From Shewanella mangrovi (GTDB lineage Bacteria > Pseudomonadota > Gammaproteobacteria > Enterobacterales > Shewanellaceae): DNA of 64,000 nucleotides. Within the stretch, counting starts at the first letter, position 1, and every line of letters starts with the position of its first letter. Location: positions 62,001 through 126,000 of the forward strand of contig NZ_JPEO01000004.1 of the NCBI RefSeq assembly GCF_000753795.1, in the 5' to 3' direction. Shown here piece after piece: positions 18,903-27,124 of this stretch. A model generated the notes under the pieces. It had not been told where the DNA came from. It searched no databases and was given only the letters and a program-made list of their open reading frames with translations. Made by a program: the position numbers and the translations under genes.

Positions 18903-21065
18903 ATGTTGATGTCGAAAAAATTCATTATGAATACAGTGACAGTAGCGGTAGGGGTAGCGCTGAGTCATGGGGTGATGGCAGCAGAGCAAGCCACAGATAG
19001 CAAAGCCGATGCGCAAAAGGCTAAGCCAGAAGTCATTGTGGTGCGAGGAGATCGCGAGAATAAAGATGGCTTTCGTCCAAAAACCGTTGATTTAGGCCTG
19101 CTAGGCAGCCGCTCAATCCAAGATACACCGTATGCAATTAGCGTGTTCAACCGCGAGTTGATGGACAACGTCAACGCCACCAACTTAAACGACATTCTTA
19201 AATATATGCCGTCGACGCAGATGGAAGCGCGTGGTGGTACCGATGTGGGTCGCCCGCAAAGCCGCGGTATGGAAGGCAGCGTGGTCGATAACAACCACTT
19301 AGATGGCATGAACGTGGTCGCAACGACTGCACAACCGATGGAACTGTTAGAACGGGTCGAAGTGATCCAAGGTCTGACAGGGGCCATTTATGGTCCGGCC
19401 TCACCAGCGGGTAACTTTAACTATGTGTTTAAGCGCCCGACTGAAGATTACTTCACCAGTGTCACTGCTGGTATCACCGAAAATGGCGCTTGGCTGCTGC
19501 ATACCGATACCAGCGGTAGCCCCAACGAATATTTTGGCTATCGCGTGAACTTACTGCAGGAAGAGGGCGAGAGCTATGTGAGCAATTCGCACCTGAACCG
19601 CAAAGCTGTGGGTTTGGCGTTTGATATCAATCCTGACTATTACACCACCATTCAATTGAATGGCAGCTACTACAAGTTTGATAAGTTTGGTGAGGCGGGC
19701 GGTTTCTCCTACGGCGCTGATATCGCATTGCCGGGTGCCTTGGATGCCAGTAAAAAAGGTTATGGTCAGCCTTACAGCGGCAGTGGCTTAGAAACCACGA
19801 CTGGTAGCGTGAAAGTCATCCGACAGTTGGGCGATGATTGGAAGCTGACTGCAGGCATTTTGCATCAGGATGCGAAACGCACGCTGAATGGTGTCAGCAA
19901 CGTGATTAATGGTGATGATACGTTTACCCAACGTATGTCGACCACAGGTGCAGCGGGCAAGTTTGCTGTCACTAGTAACATGGCGAATCTCATCGGCCAA
20001 GTCTACACAGGTAGCGTGCGCCATGACTTAGTATTGGGTACCGCTGGCTATAGCTGGAACATCTATCGCGCTTCAGCGCGTGGCACGGCAACGCTGGGCA
20101 CCAGCCCATTGGATACGCCGCAAGTTTATGAGGCGCCAGAGCTGAATCTGCATATGCCTTTGTATCGTTCCGGCAACACCAGCGTACAAAGTGGCATTAT
20201 TGGTGACACCATCACTTGGAACGAAAACTGGTCGACAATGCTGGTCGGTAGCTACAGCGATTTTGATGTTGATAACTACAATGCCAACGGCGACACCACC
20301 TCTAACTACGGCAAAGATGGAGTGAGTTCGACCATTTCGGTGATCTACAAACCGACAGCGAATATCAGCACCTACATCACCTACGCAGATACATTGGAAG
20401 CGGGCGGCAGTGCGTCAGCCGACGCCCAAAATGCGGGTACCACACTGGATCCTGTGCGTAGCTACCAGAACGAAATCGGTATCAAAACCAGCATCGGTAG
20501 CTTTGATGTTAATGCCGCATTATTCCGTGTTAAACGTCCAATGGCCTATGAAGGTGGCGATGGCTATTACCGTCAACAAGGCATGCAGAATAACAAAGGG
20601 GCTGAGTTAACGCTGAATGGTTATCTGACCGAAGATTTGAAAATCTACAGTGGCGTGACCTACTTGGATGCAGTGCTGGAAGACGCATTCGATCCCGCCA
20701 CCTCTAACAAAGAAGTGGTCGGTGTGCCGAAATGGCAAGCGAACTTGCTGGCAGAATATCGCATTGTGCCCATCTCTGGCTTGTCGTTCACCGGTAACGT
20801 GCATTACAGCGGTAAGCGTGCTGCAAACAACACCAATACTTCATGGGCGAGCTCATATACAACCGTGGATTTAGGTATGAAATACGTGCTGCCAAAAGAC
20901 GTGATTAAAGACACCGTCGTGCAGTTGCATGTGACCAACCTGTTTGATCGTCAATATTGGGCGGCAATTTTCCCCGGCAACATCTATGGAACCGTGGGCG
21001 CCAGCAATACTGCGTTTTTGGCTGAACCGCGTCAGCTGAAACTCACCGCTACCATGAAATTCTAA
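18903..21065 (+). CDS. TonB-dependent receptor of the putative molybdenum/tungsten uptake operon
   Basis: A 720-residue siderophore-type TonB-dependent receptor. The ATG at 18903 is eight bases after TAAGGA; ATGs at 18897 and 18909 are alternatives. A signal peptide (VTVAVGVALSHGVMAAE) leads to a likely TonB box EVIVVRGDR, then the plug (RSIQDTPYAISVFNRELMD, LNDILKYMPSTQ, RGMEGSVVDNNHLDGMNV, VEVIQGLTGAIYGPASPAGN). The barrel ends with FLAEPRQLKLTATMKF. Downstream come binding protein, ATPase, permease and methyltransferase, so this is the outer-membrane gate of a complete importer. The homology class suggests a metal-chelate ligand; molybdenum or tungsten is inferred from the promoter. Confidence 0.85.
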   Translation: MLMSKKFIMNTVTVAVGVALSHGVMAAEQATDSKADAQKAKPEVIVVRGDRENKDGFRPKTVDLGLLGSRSIQDTPYAISVFNRELMDNVNATNLNDILKYMPSTQMEARGGTDVGRPQSRGMEGSVVDNNHLDGMNVVATTAQPMELLERVEVIQGLTGAIYGPASPAGNFNYVFKRPTEDYFTSVTAGITENGAWLLHTDTSGSPNEYFGYRVNLLQEEGESYVSNSHLNRKAVGLAFDINPDYYTTIQLNGSYYKFDKFGEAGGFSYGADIALPGALDASKKGYGQPYSGSGLETTTGSVKVIRQLGDDWKLTAGILHQDAKRTLNGVSNVINGDDTFTQRMSTTGAAGKFAVTSNMANLIGQVYTGSVRHDLVLGTAGYSWNIYRASARGTATLGTSPLDTPQVYEAPELNLHMPLYRSGNTSVQSGIIGDTITWNENWSTMLVGSYSDFDVDNYNANGDTTSNYGKDGVSSTISVIYKPTANISTYITYADTLEAGGSASADAQNAGTTLDPVRSYQNEIGIKTSIGSFDVNAALFRVKRPMAYEGGDGYYRQQGMQNNKGAELTLNGYLTEDLKIYSGVTYLDAVLEDAFDPATSNKEVVGVPKWQANLLAEYRIVPISGLSFTGNVHYSGKRAANNTNTSWASSYTTVDLGMKYVLPKDVIKDTVVQLHVTNLFDRQYWAAIFPGNIYGTVGASNTAFLAEPRQLKLTATMKF

Positions 21066-21075
21066 CTATGATGCA

Positions 21076-21105
21076 GGGCGCTGAGCTGAGGTTCAGTGCC
21101 CTTTT
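21076..21105 (+). terminator. Hairpin with T-run between receptor and ABC genes (attenuator-like)
   Basis: GGGCGCTGA (21076-21084) and TCAGTGCCC (21093-21101) pair with one mismatch and are followed by TTTT, 10 bases after the receptor stop. It probably lets only part of the transcripts continue into the ABC genes, giving more receptor than transporter. Confidence 0.65.
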
Positions 21106-21119
21106 AGGAAGAAGAGATT

Positions 21120-22172
21120 ATGCATAATCACTCCTTTATCGCGCGCAGTGTGTTGGCCATGCTGCTGTTGCTGCCAGCACTATCCTGGGCCGAAGATAGC
21201 CGCACTATTCATTACGACGGCAAAACCGTGGTGTTGCCACACACCATCGAACGGGTGGCCACCAGTTGGGAATCACAAAACTCAGTGCTGGCTATGCTCG
21301 GCTTTGGCGACAAGATTGTCGCTACCACTCGTTATGCGCGCAGTACCCCGGCGTTTCAAAAATTCATTCCATCGATTACCAATACCGAGCTGTCGACCAT
21401 GGGGGGCTCCGGCGATGTTAACGTGGAACAGTTGATGCGCTTGCACCCTGATCTAATGCTAGTGGCAGAAGGGTTTCCGAAAACCAAGAAAGTCCAGCTC
21501 GAAGCGGCAGGGATTGCGGTGGTGGATTTTACCTCTGACTCCTTTGCGGCACTGTTGCATCGTGTCACCGTTGTGGGCGAGATGTTGGGGCCTGATGCGA
21601 CTAAACGCGCCAAGGCATATACCGATTATTTTGCCTGGAACCAACAGCGTGTGGCAGAGCGCTTGGTCAACGTGCCAGCAGATAAACGGGTTCGCGTTTA
21701 TGTGGCCTCGGGAACACCTTTGACCACCTCGGGTCGTCCCTCGCTAAACCAAGACTGGATGGACTTTGGCGGTGCTATCAACGTCGCCGAACATTGGCAG
21801 TTGGCGTCGGTGATGCCTAACGATACCAATGTGAATATCGAGTCAGTGTTAGCAGCTAACCCTGATGTCATTATTGCCATGCGTAAACGCGATGTCGCCG
21901 CTATCAAAAAAGATCCACGCTGGCGGACTGTGAGTGCGGTGAAAAACAACCGTATCTATGCCAACCCACGCGGATTGTTTTGGTGGAGCCGTAACACCTC
22001 AGAAGAGGCGCTACAGTTTCTGTGGCTGGCCACCAAGCTTTATCCACAGCAGTTTAAAGACATCGATATGAAACAAGAAACCCATGATTTTTATCAGAAG
22101 TTTTACAATATCGACCTGTCAGACGACGATGTGGAAGCCTTTCTGCAGCAGTTACCTTTGAAGTCAGTGTAA
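21120..22172 (+). CDS. Periplasmic metal-complex binding protein of the ABC importer
   Basis: A 350-residue class III (FecB/BtuF/TroA-type) solute-binding protein with a signal peptide ending SWAEDS. The two lobes are seen in VVLPHTIERVATSWESQNSV, LGFGDKIVATTRYAR, LHPDLMLVAEGFPKTK, then the helix linker, then VYVASGTPLTTSGRPSLNQ, NPDVIIAMRKRD and VKNNRIYANPRGLFWW. It has strong AGGAAGAAGAG before the ATG and is followed without a gap by the ATPase gene. Molybdate-binding MolA of Haemophilus belongs to the same fold class, which fits the Mo hypothesis but does not prove it. A second homologous gene lies at 25107-26161. Confidence 0.85.
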   Translation: MHNHSFIARSVLAMLLLLPALSWAEDSRTIHYDGKTVVLPHTIERVATSWESQNSVLAMLGFGDKIVATTRYARSTPAFQKFIPSITNTELSTMGGSGDVNVEQLMRLHPDLMLVAEGFPKTKKVQLEAAGIAVVDFTSDSFAALLHRVTVVGEMLGPDATKRAKAYTDYFAWNQQRVAERLVNVPADKRVRVYVASGTPLTTSGRPSLNQDWMDFGGAINVAEHWQLASVMPNDTNVNIESVLAANPDVIIAMRKRDVAAIKKDPRWRTVSAVKNNRIYANPRGLFWWSRNTSEEALQFLWLATKLYPQQFKDIDMKQETHDFYQKFYNIDLSDDDVEAFLQQLPLKSV

Positions 22173-22946
22173 ATGGAAAGCATAACTGAACCTGTGTTGC
22201 TGCGGGCGCAGCAACTGACCTATGGCTATGGTCAGCGGCAAGTACTCAACGGGGTGTCACTCGATATTCGCGCTGGTGAAGTGCTGGCGTTACTTGGCCC
22301 AAATGGCACGGGCAAAAGTACCTTACTTAAACTGCTGCTGGGGCTTTACACCGCAGCCAGCGGTGAAGTGTATATCGGTCAAAATGCGTTAAGCGAGATG
22401 ACGCGACGTGAGATTGCTGGCCATATTGCCTATGTACCGCAGCATCATGTCAGTCCATTCCCCTATACCGTGCGCCAAGTGGTGGCGATGGGGCGTTTTC
22501 ATGCCGGTGGTGTGTTTGGCCGTATGAGCGAACGCGACAGTGAACTGGTGCAGCAAGTGCTTGAGCGACTGCAGATCATCCATTTGGCCGAGCGACGTTA
22601 CACCGAAATTTCCGGTGGTGAACAACAATTGGCGTTGGTGTGCCGAGCGTTGGTGCAGGGCGCAAAAATCCTGATGCTGGATGAACCTGCCTCGGCGCTG
22701 GATTTCGGTCACCAAGCACGTTTGTTGGCGCAATTGCGGCAATTGGCCGAAGAGGGCTATGCGGTGGTGATGACCACCCACCATCCGCATCATGCGCGGA
22801 TGATCGCCCATCGTGCCGTGATGCTGAAGTCTGGCTTGGTAATGGCCAATGGTGCGCCAGCAGACATTCTCACCCCCGAAGCAATTCAACAGCTTTATGA
22901 CTTATCGGCGCAGGAACTAGCGGCGTTTACCAGAGGAATTGCCTGA
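22173..22946 (+). CDS. ABC transporter ATP-binding protein, FecE/BtuD type
   Basis: A 257-residue ATPase that powers the importer from the cytoplasm. Walker A LLGPNGTGKSTLLKLLLG, Q-loop VPQHHVSPFPYTV, signature ISGGEQQLALVCRAL, Walker B AKILMLDEPASALDF and H-loop VVMTTHHPHH are all intact. Its ATG directly abuts the stop of the binding protein gene, so translation is coupled. The subfamily is the one that works with FecCD-type permeases for siderophores, cobalamin, heme and molybdate (MolC). Confidence 0.92.
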   Translation: MESITEPVLLRAQQLTYGYGQRQVLNGVSLDIRAGEVLALLGPNGTGKSTLLKLLLGLYTAASGEVYIGQNALSEMTRREIAGHIAYVPQHHVSPFPYTVRQVVAMGRFHAGGVFGRMSERDSELVQQVLERLQIIHLAERRYTEISGGEQQLALVCRALVQGAKILMLDEPASALDFGHQARLLAQLRQLAEEGYAVVMTTHHPHHARMIAHRAVMLKSGLVMANGAPADILTPEAIQQLYDLSAQELAAFTRGIA

Positions 22947-22948
22947 GT

Positions 22949-23974
22949 ATGTCCCATTTTTTCTCCCGCTTTAACGGGCAACTGGCAGCACTGCTGTTGT
23001 TATTACTGGCCATGATGCTGTTTGCCCTGTCGCTTGGGAACTATCCCATCTCCATGCTGGAAATTTGTCGTTTTGTCGGTAGCCATCTCGGGCTGACGAC
23101 GCTGACGGATGAGCGTCAAAGTATTCTGTCGAATATTCTGCTGGATGTGCGCTTACCGCGCGTGATTGGTGCCATCTTAGTGGGGATGGCGTTATCTGGC
23201 TCCGGTGCGGCATTTCAGGCGGTGTTCCGTAATCCGTTGGTATCGCCCGGTATGCTCGGCGTACTGGCGGGGGCGTCCTTTGGCGCGACGCTCGGCATGT
23301 TGTTTCATGGCAACTGGATGGTAATCCAAATCATGGCCTTTGCCTTTGGATTGTTAGCCGTCGGTATCGGAGTGGCGATTGGGCTGATCTTTGGTGGTGG
23401 TTCGATGATTACGCTATTGCTCGGTGGCATCATCAGCAGTGCATTATTCAGCGCCCTGCTGTCGTTAGTAAAGTTTGCCGCCGATCCGCAGGACGAGTTG
23501 CCCTCAATCGTCTACTGGTTGATGGGCAGTCTTGGCATGTCAGGGCTGTCGGATGTGTTGTGGTTGTTGCCGCCGATGTTGTTGGCAGTGCTGGTGCTGT
23601 GGGGCTTTGGCCGCGCATTAGATGCAATGTCGATGGGCGATGAAGAAGCGCGTGCACTCGGCGTACCGGTTAATCTGGTGCGCTATGGCGTGATTATCGC
23701 AGCGACGATGGCGTCAGCGTTGTCGGTGTCAATTGCCGGAATGGTCGGTTGGGTTGGCTTAATTGCACCGCATATTGCCCGCATGTTGGTGGGGCCGGAA
23801 AACAGCCGCTTAATGCCAGTGAGCATTATGCTCGGCGCAATCTTCCTGTTGCTGGCTGATTGCCTCGCCCGTGGCTTTAGTGTGGTGGAAATTCCGATTG
23901 GCATTGTGACTGAGTGTCTCGGCTTACCGCTGTTTTTATTGGTGCTGCACCGTGCCCGCAAAGGCTGGAATTAA
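22949..23974 (+). CDS. FecCD-family ABC transporter permease
   Basis: A 341-residue membrane permease with about ten helices. Family marks include LLDVRLPRVIGAILVGMALSG, AAFQAVFRNPLVSPGMLGV, SFGATLGMLF, GGIISSALFSALLSL, WLMGSLG, the coupling-helix region ARALGVPVNLVRYG and MVGWVGLIAPHIARMLVG. It forms the homodimeric channel for the ATPase encoded just upstream, two bases away. Family members carry siderophores, B12, heme or molybdate. Confidence 0.92.
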   Translation: MSHFFSRFNGQLAALLLLLLAMMLFALSLGNYPISMLEICRFVGSHLGLTTLTDERQSILSNILLDVRLPRVIGAILVGMALSGSGAAFQAVFRNPLVSPGMLGVLAGASFGATLGMLFHGNWMVIQIMAFAFGLLAVGIGVAIGLIFGGGSMITLLLGGIISSALFSALLSLVKFAADPQDELPSIVYWLMGSLGMSGLSDVLWLLPPMLLAVLVLWGFGRALDAMSMGDEEARALGVPVNLVRYGVIIAATMASALSVSIAGMVGWVGLIAPHIARMLVGPENSRLMPVSIMLGAIFLLLADCLARGFSVVEIPIGIVTECLGLPLFLLVLHRARKGWN

Positions 23975-23986
23975 TTAGGAGTTGTA

Positions 23987-24817
23987 ATGACAGGATTAGT
24001 GAATTGGCGCTTGTTACGTGAGCGCATGATGGCACCCATGAACAACGGTCAGATGGCCAAATTTAATTGGAACCAGATTACCGATATGTATGACGGCATG
24101 GCGAAACTGGAGCGTCGTTACACTCAGATGCAGGTCGATTGCATGCCGATCACTGCTGACGATACTGTAGTGGATATCGGTTGCGGGCCTGGTCGTTTGT
24201 CGGTACCGATGGCACAAAAAGCGCAAAGCGTCACCAGTGTCGATGCCTTTGATAATATGCTCAGTCGTTGCATGCATAATGCGAGTTTGGCGGGGATCAG
24301 CAATATCACGCCAAAACTGCAAGACTGGAACAGTGACGATGCAATCGAGCAAATCGGCATACACGATATTGCGGTGGCATCGCGTTCAGTCGGCTTTTCT
24401 GATCTGCTTAAGCTGAACAAAATCGCCCGTAAATACGCGGTGGTGATGAGCTTTGCCAACGCCCCCAGTCTGCGAGAAATCCAATTAAGCTTTTTACAGG
24501 GCGTAATTGATACGCCGCCAGTTCCGCATGCCAATGACCGTAACTTTGGCTACAACATCACTTTTAATATGTTGTACGACATGGGCGCCGAACCGAATAT
24601 TCGTATTGTGGATGACGGCTATGAAGCGCAGTTTGCCAGTCGTGAAGAAGCTTATGAGGCCATGCGCTTTGTGGGTGATATTCCGGCGGACAAAGAGGCA
24701 CAGTATCGCGCCAATGTGGATAAACGCCTCACTGCCAACGAGCAGGGCTTCCGCTTGTTCTGCGCCAGTCGCACCTTTGTGATGTGGTGGAAAACCAGCG
24801 AGCTGCAAGCCGATTAA
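23987..24817 (+). CDS. SAM-dependent methyltransferase co-transcribed with the importer
   Basis: A 276-residue class I methyltransferase. The SAM motif I is VVDIGCGPGRLSVPMA, followed by VTSVDAFDNMLSRC (acidic residue for the ribose) and a long C-terminal region with several tryptophans and histidines. No signal peptide, so it acts in the cytoplasm. It has AGGAG before the ATG, 12 bases after the permease gene, and is followed by a terminator, so it is the last gene of the transport operon. What it methylates is unknown; candidates are an imported chelator, a cofactor precursor or a protein. I know of no characterised close relative. Confidence 0.75.
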   Translation: MTGLVNWRLLRERMMAPMNNGQMAKFNWNQITDMYDGMAKLERRYTQMQVDCMPITADDTVVDIGCGPGRLSVPMAQKAQSVTSVDAFDNMLSRCMHNASLAGISNITPKLQDWNSDDAIEQIGIHDIAVASRSVGFSDLLKLNKIARKYAVVMSFANAPSLREIQLSFLQGVIDTPPVPHANDRNFGYNITFNMLYDMGAEPNIRIVDDGYEAQFASREEAYEAMRFVGDIPADKEAQYRANVDKRLTANEQGFRLFCASRTFVMWWKTSELQAD

Positions 24818-24839
24818 GCGATAGCGGCTTGTGTTTAAC

Positions 24840-24868
24840 AAAGGTGGCGAATTAACGTCACCTTTTTT
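24840..24868 (+). terminator. Terminator of the transport operon
   Basis: AAAGGTGGCG and CGTCACCTTT pair (one G-T) around AATTAA and are followed by T-rich sequence, 22 bases after the methyltransferase stop. Confidence 0.85.
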
Positions 24869-24910
24869 CTTATTCGTCACATTTCAACGTTCATCTATTG
24901 CTGTCAGCTT

Positions 24911-24925
24911 GTATCAAAATGTCCC
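24911..24925. promoter_or_regulatory. Conserved upstream element GTATCAAAATGTCCC, copy 2
   Basis: Identical to the 15 bases at 18547-18561, and followed by GCC where the first copy has ACC. It starts 111 bases before the second ModE-like palindrome. The surrounding sequence differs between the two regions, so this looks like a retained site rather than a recent duplication. Confidence 0.5.
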
Positions 24926-24989
24926 GCCGCGTGTTTCCCGTCAGCTAAGGGTATCGATGTTGCCCACGTTTTTTCATCACCGCTGAGAT

Positions 24990-25019
24990 TTGCCATTGCT
25001 CATCGGTGCAAATTACTCT
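24990..25019 (+). promoter_or_regulatory. Probable promoter of the second binding-protein gene
   Basis: TTGCCA (24990-24995) and TACTCT (25014-25019) are 18 bases apart. The -10 ends two bases before the ModE-like palindrome, the same layout as the first operon. Confidence 0.4.
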
Positions 25020-25021
25020 AC

Positions 25022-25045
25022 CGTTATATACTAAATTATATATCG
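25022..25045. promoter_or_regulatory. ModE-box-like palindrome, copy 2
   Basis: CGTTATATA-N6-TATATATCG, one mismatch from a perfect dyad and very close to the established ModE consensus. It would cover the transcription start of the promoter just upstream. TATCGTTATCTT at its right edge recurs at 26461-26472 before the molybdenum enzyme genes (there it reads TATCGTTATCTT from position 26460). Confidence 0.7.
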
Positions 25046-25106
25046 TTATCTTGTGTTCGTCGCATAGTTGTATGCAGGTATCGTCGCGGCGCGTAACAGC
25101 AACAAT

Positions 25107-26161
25107 ATGGATTGTTTTATGGCGTATTACTCTTGTCTTGGTCGGGCTTGTTTGGCTCTGTTATTGGTGCTGCCCTCGCTGGGGTGGGCGACCGCGACCC
25201 GCACCGTGGAATATCATGGTCATAGCGTGACTGTGCCGACACAAGTTACCCGTGTAGCGACCAGTTGGGAGGCCAAAACTCGGTGCTGGCAATGCTGGGC
25301 TTTGGCGATAAGATTGTCGCCACAACGCGCTATGCCCGCAGTACGCCAGCTTTTCAAAAGTTCGTTCCGAGTATCCAGAATACTGAACTAAGCTCGCTTG
25401 GCGGCGCAGCTGAAGTCAATGTTGAGCAGTTGCTGCGTTTACAGCCGGATATCATGTTTGTCTCGGCAGGCTTTCCGCAAACCAAGCAAGCACAGCTTGA
25501 AGCGGCTGGCATTGCGGTGGCGAGTTTCAGCGCCAACTCGATGGCGCGTTTAGTGGAACGAGTAGTACTGACTGGGGAAATTTTGGGGCCTGAGGCGGCA
25601 GCGAAGGCGAAAGCTTATCAGGACTATTTCGCTCGCAACAAAGCACTGGTGGCGGAACGTTTGGCGAAGATTCCGGTGGCGCAACGTCTGCGTGTATATG
25701 TGGCCTCGGGAACCCCGTTAACCACCTCTGGGCGACCATCACTCAATCAAGATTGGATTGATTTGGCCGGCGCTATCAACGTCGCTGAAGACTGGTCACT
25801 GCTGGATGTGCATCATGGCAGTGCCAACGTCAATATTGAGGCAGTGTTGGCAGCTCAGCCGGATGTGATTGTCAGTATGCGGGCGCGCGATGTGGCAAGC
25901 ATTAAGCAGGATCCGCGTTGGCGTAGCGTCAAAGCAGTGCAGCAAGCGCGGGTATATGCCAATCCACGGGGATTGTTTTGGTGGTGCCGTGAAACATCAG
26001 AAGAGGCGCTGCAGTTTTTGTGGTTAGCAAAAACACTGTATCCAACTGCCTTTGCTGATATCGATATGCATCGAGAAACCGCTGCTTTCTACCGAGAGTT
26101 TTATGGCATCACCTTATCTGATGCCGATATCACAGGTTTTCTTAATCCAGAAGCAGGCTAA
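25107..26161 (+). pseudogene. Second periplasmic binding protein, -1 frameshift near codon 56
   Basis: A paralogue of the binding protein at 21120-22172. The first part codes a signal peptide (LGRACLALLLVLPSLGWATA) and TQVTRVATSWEAK, then the frame is lost. The rest continues in another frame as NSVLAMLGFGDKIVATTRYA and stays open for nearly 300 residues to the stop at 26161, with the same closing motifs as the paralogue (VASGTPLTTSGRPSLNQ, VYANPRGLFWW). The break is at the A-run 25275-25278; one extra A would join the parts as WEAKNSV, against WESQNSV in the paralogue. No other defect is seen, so this is a very young pseudogene, a sequencing error in a homopolymer, or -1 slippage. An ATG at 25119 is an alternative start. 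Confidence 0.75.
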
Positions 26162-26656
26162 CATCCAACCCTGGTACATTTTCAGGGCGCTTGTCGGCCG
26201 TATGTCGCAGAGGTTGGGCAGGTGTTGCAGCACTTGTGGTTTAACCCGTTGGCAAAGCGCCCTAATTCCTTTCCAGCAGCTAGCTACTACTCTCATCGGT
26301 TCATTAATGAAATCAATTCATCAATATTATGAATGCGATTTGATTGTATTCCTAAGCAACACTCTGTTAAATAAAAAGCTTTCCTAGCAATTTTAAATCT
26401 AATTGGCAATTCAGGATTGTGTTATGTGGCGCACAAATTTAGCATTTGTCAGCTAGACTTATCGTTATCTTTTGACCGTCGCGACTTAATTGCACGGTGT
26501 TTCCCGGTTGCAACCAGCCAGTGTAGTAGAGCAGCGCTGGCTTCAAATTAGGTCATTTCCAGTGCGGAATGACAGCATCCAAACATACTAACAACACGCA
26601 TTATTTTCGTCAGCGCGACGGCTGTCTGTCGAGCAAATATGGAGCTTTGGAACGAC
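26162..26656. other. Long non-coding leader before the molybdenum enzyme operon
   Basis: No gene in 495 bases. A small hairpin CCCTG/CAGGG (26169-26187) follows the preceding gene without a T-run. GGGCGCTT (26185-26192) and AAGCGCCC (26255-26262) form an eight-base perfect inverted pair 62 bases apart. AGCCAG (26516-26521) can pair with CTGGCT (26537-26542), and GTCATT (26552-26557) with AATGAC (26568-26573). This is a run of stems of the sort seen in structured leaders, but I cannot match it to the Moco riboswitch consensus I remember. TATCGTTATCTT at 26460-26471 repeats the right edge of the second ModE-like site. Confidence 0.4.
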
Positions 26657-27124
26657 ATGAAACTTCAGATCAATCAGCAAACTTATGATGTCGATGTTGC
26701 CGAAGATACCCCGTTACTGTGGGTAATTCGCGACAATCTTGGCATGACCGGTACAAAATACGGTTGTGGTTTAGCACAGTGTGGTGCTTGTTCAGTGTTG
26801 ATCGACGGCGAGGTGGTGCGCTCCTGCGTCATGCCTGCGTCTTATGCTGAAGGTAAGCAAATCATCACCATTGAAGCGATTGAACAAGATGATGTCGGCA
26901 AACGCGTGGTGAATGCGTGGGTAAACCATCAGGTGCCGCAATGCGGCTACTGCCAATCTGGGCAGGTAATGGCCGCCACCGCATTACTGAAAGCTACGCC
27001 GTACCCGACCCACGAGGAAATTTCGGCGGCAATGGGTAACTTGTGTCGTTGTGGTACCTACAACGCGATTGAAGCCGCAATCGATGAGCTTGCGAAAGAA
27101 GCCAAAGTGGAGGGCACCGCATGA
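26657..27124 (+). CDS. [2Fe-2S] subunit of a periplasmic Mo-hydroxylase (IorA/aldehyde dehydrogenase type)
   Basis: A 155-residue small subunit that passes electrons from the molybdenum site. The plant-type cluster uses YGCGLAQCGACSVLIDG plus SC; the second helical domain holds QCGYCQSGQVM and GNLCRCGTYNAI. Start ATG 26657 fits the family (MKLQINQQ..); a longer form from 26639 adds six residues of no family likeness. It has no export signal of its own and probably crosses with the Tat-signal-bearing large subunit. It overlaps the next gene by four bases (ATGA). Confidence 0.9.
   Translation: MKLQINQQTYDVDVAEDTPLLWVIRDNLGMTGTKYGCGLAQCGACSVLIDGEVVRSCVMPASYAEGKQIITIEAIEQDDVGKRVVNAWVNHQVPQCGYCQSGQVMAATALLKATPYPTHEEISAAMGNLCRCGTYNAIEAAIDELAKEAKVEGTA

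Noticed and set aside
26052..26387. Open frame across the end of the second binding-protein gene
   Set aside because: It overlaps the conserved C-terminus of the binding protein in another frame, with no ribosome site and no recognisable product.
26456..26486. Third ModE box before the Mo-hydroxylase
   Set aside because: Only one half-site (CGTTATCTT) is present; the expected opposite half at the right distance is missing on both sides.
26162..26656. Moco riboswitch
   Set aside because: The stems do not reproduce the conserved Moco RNA core that I remember, so I list the region only as a structured leader candidate.
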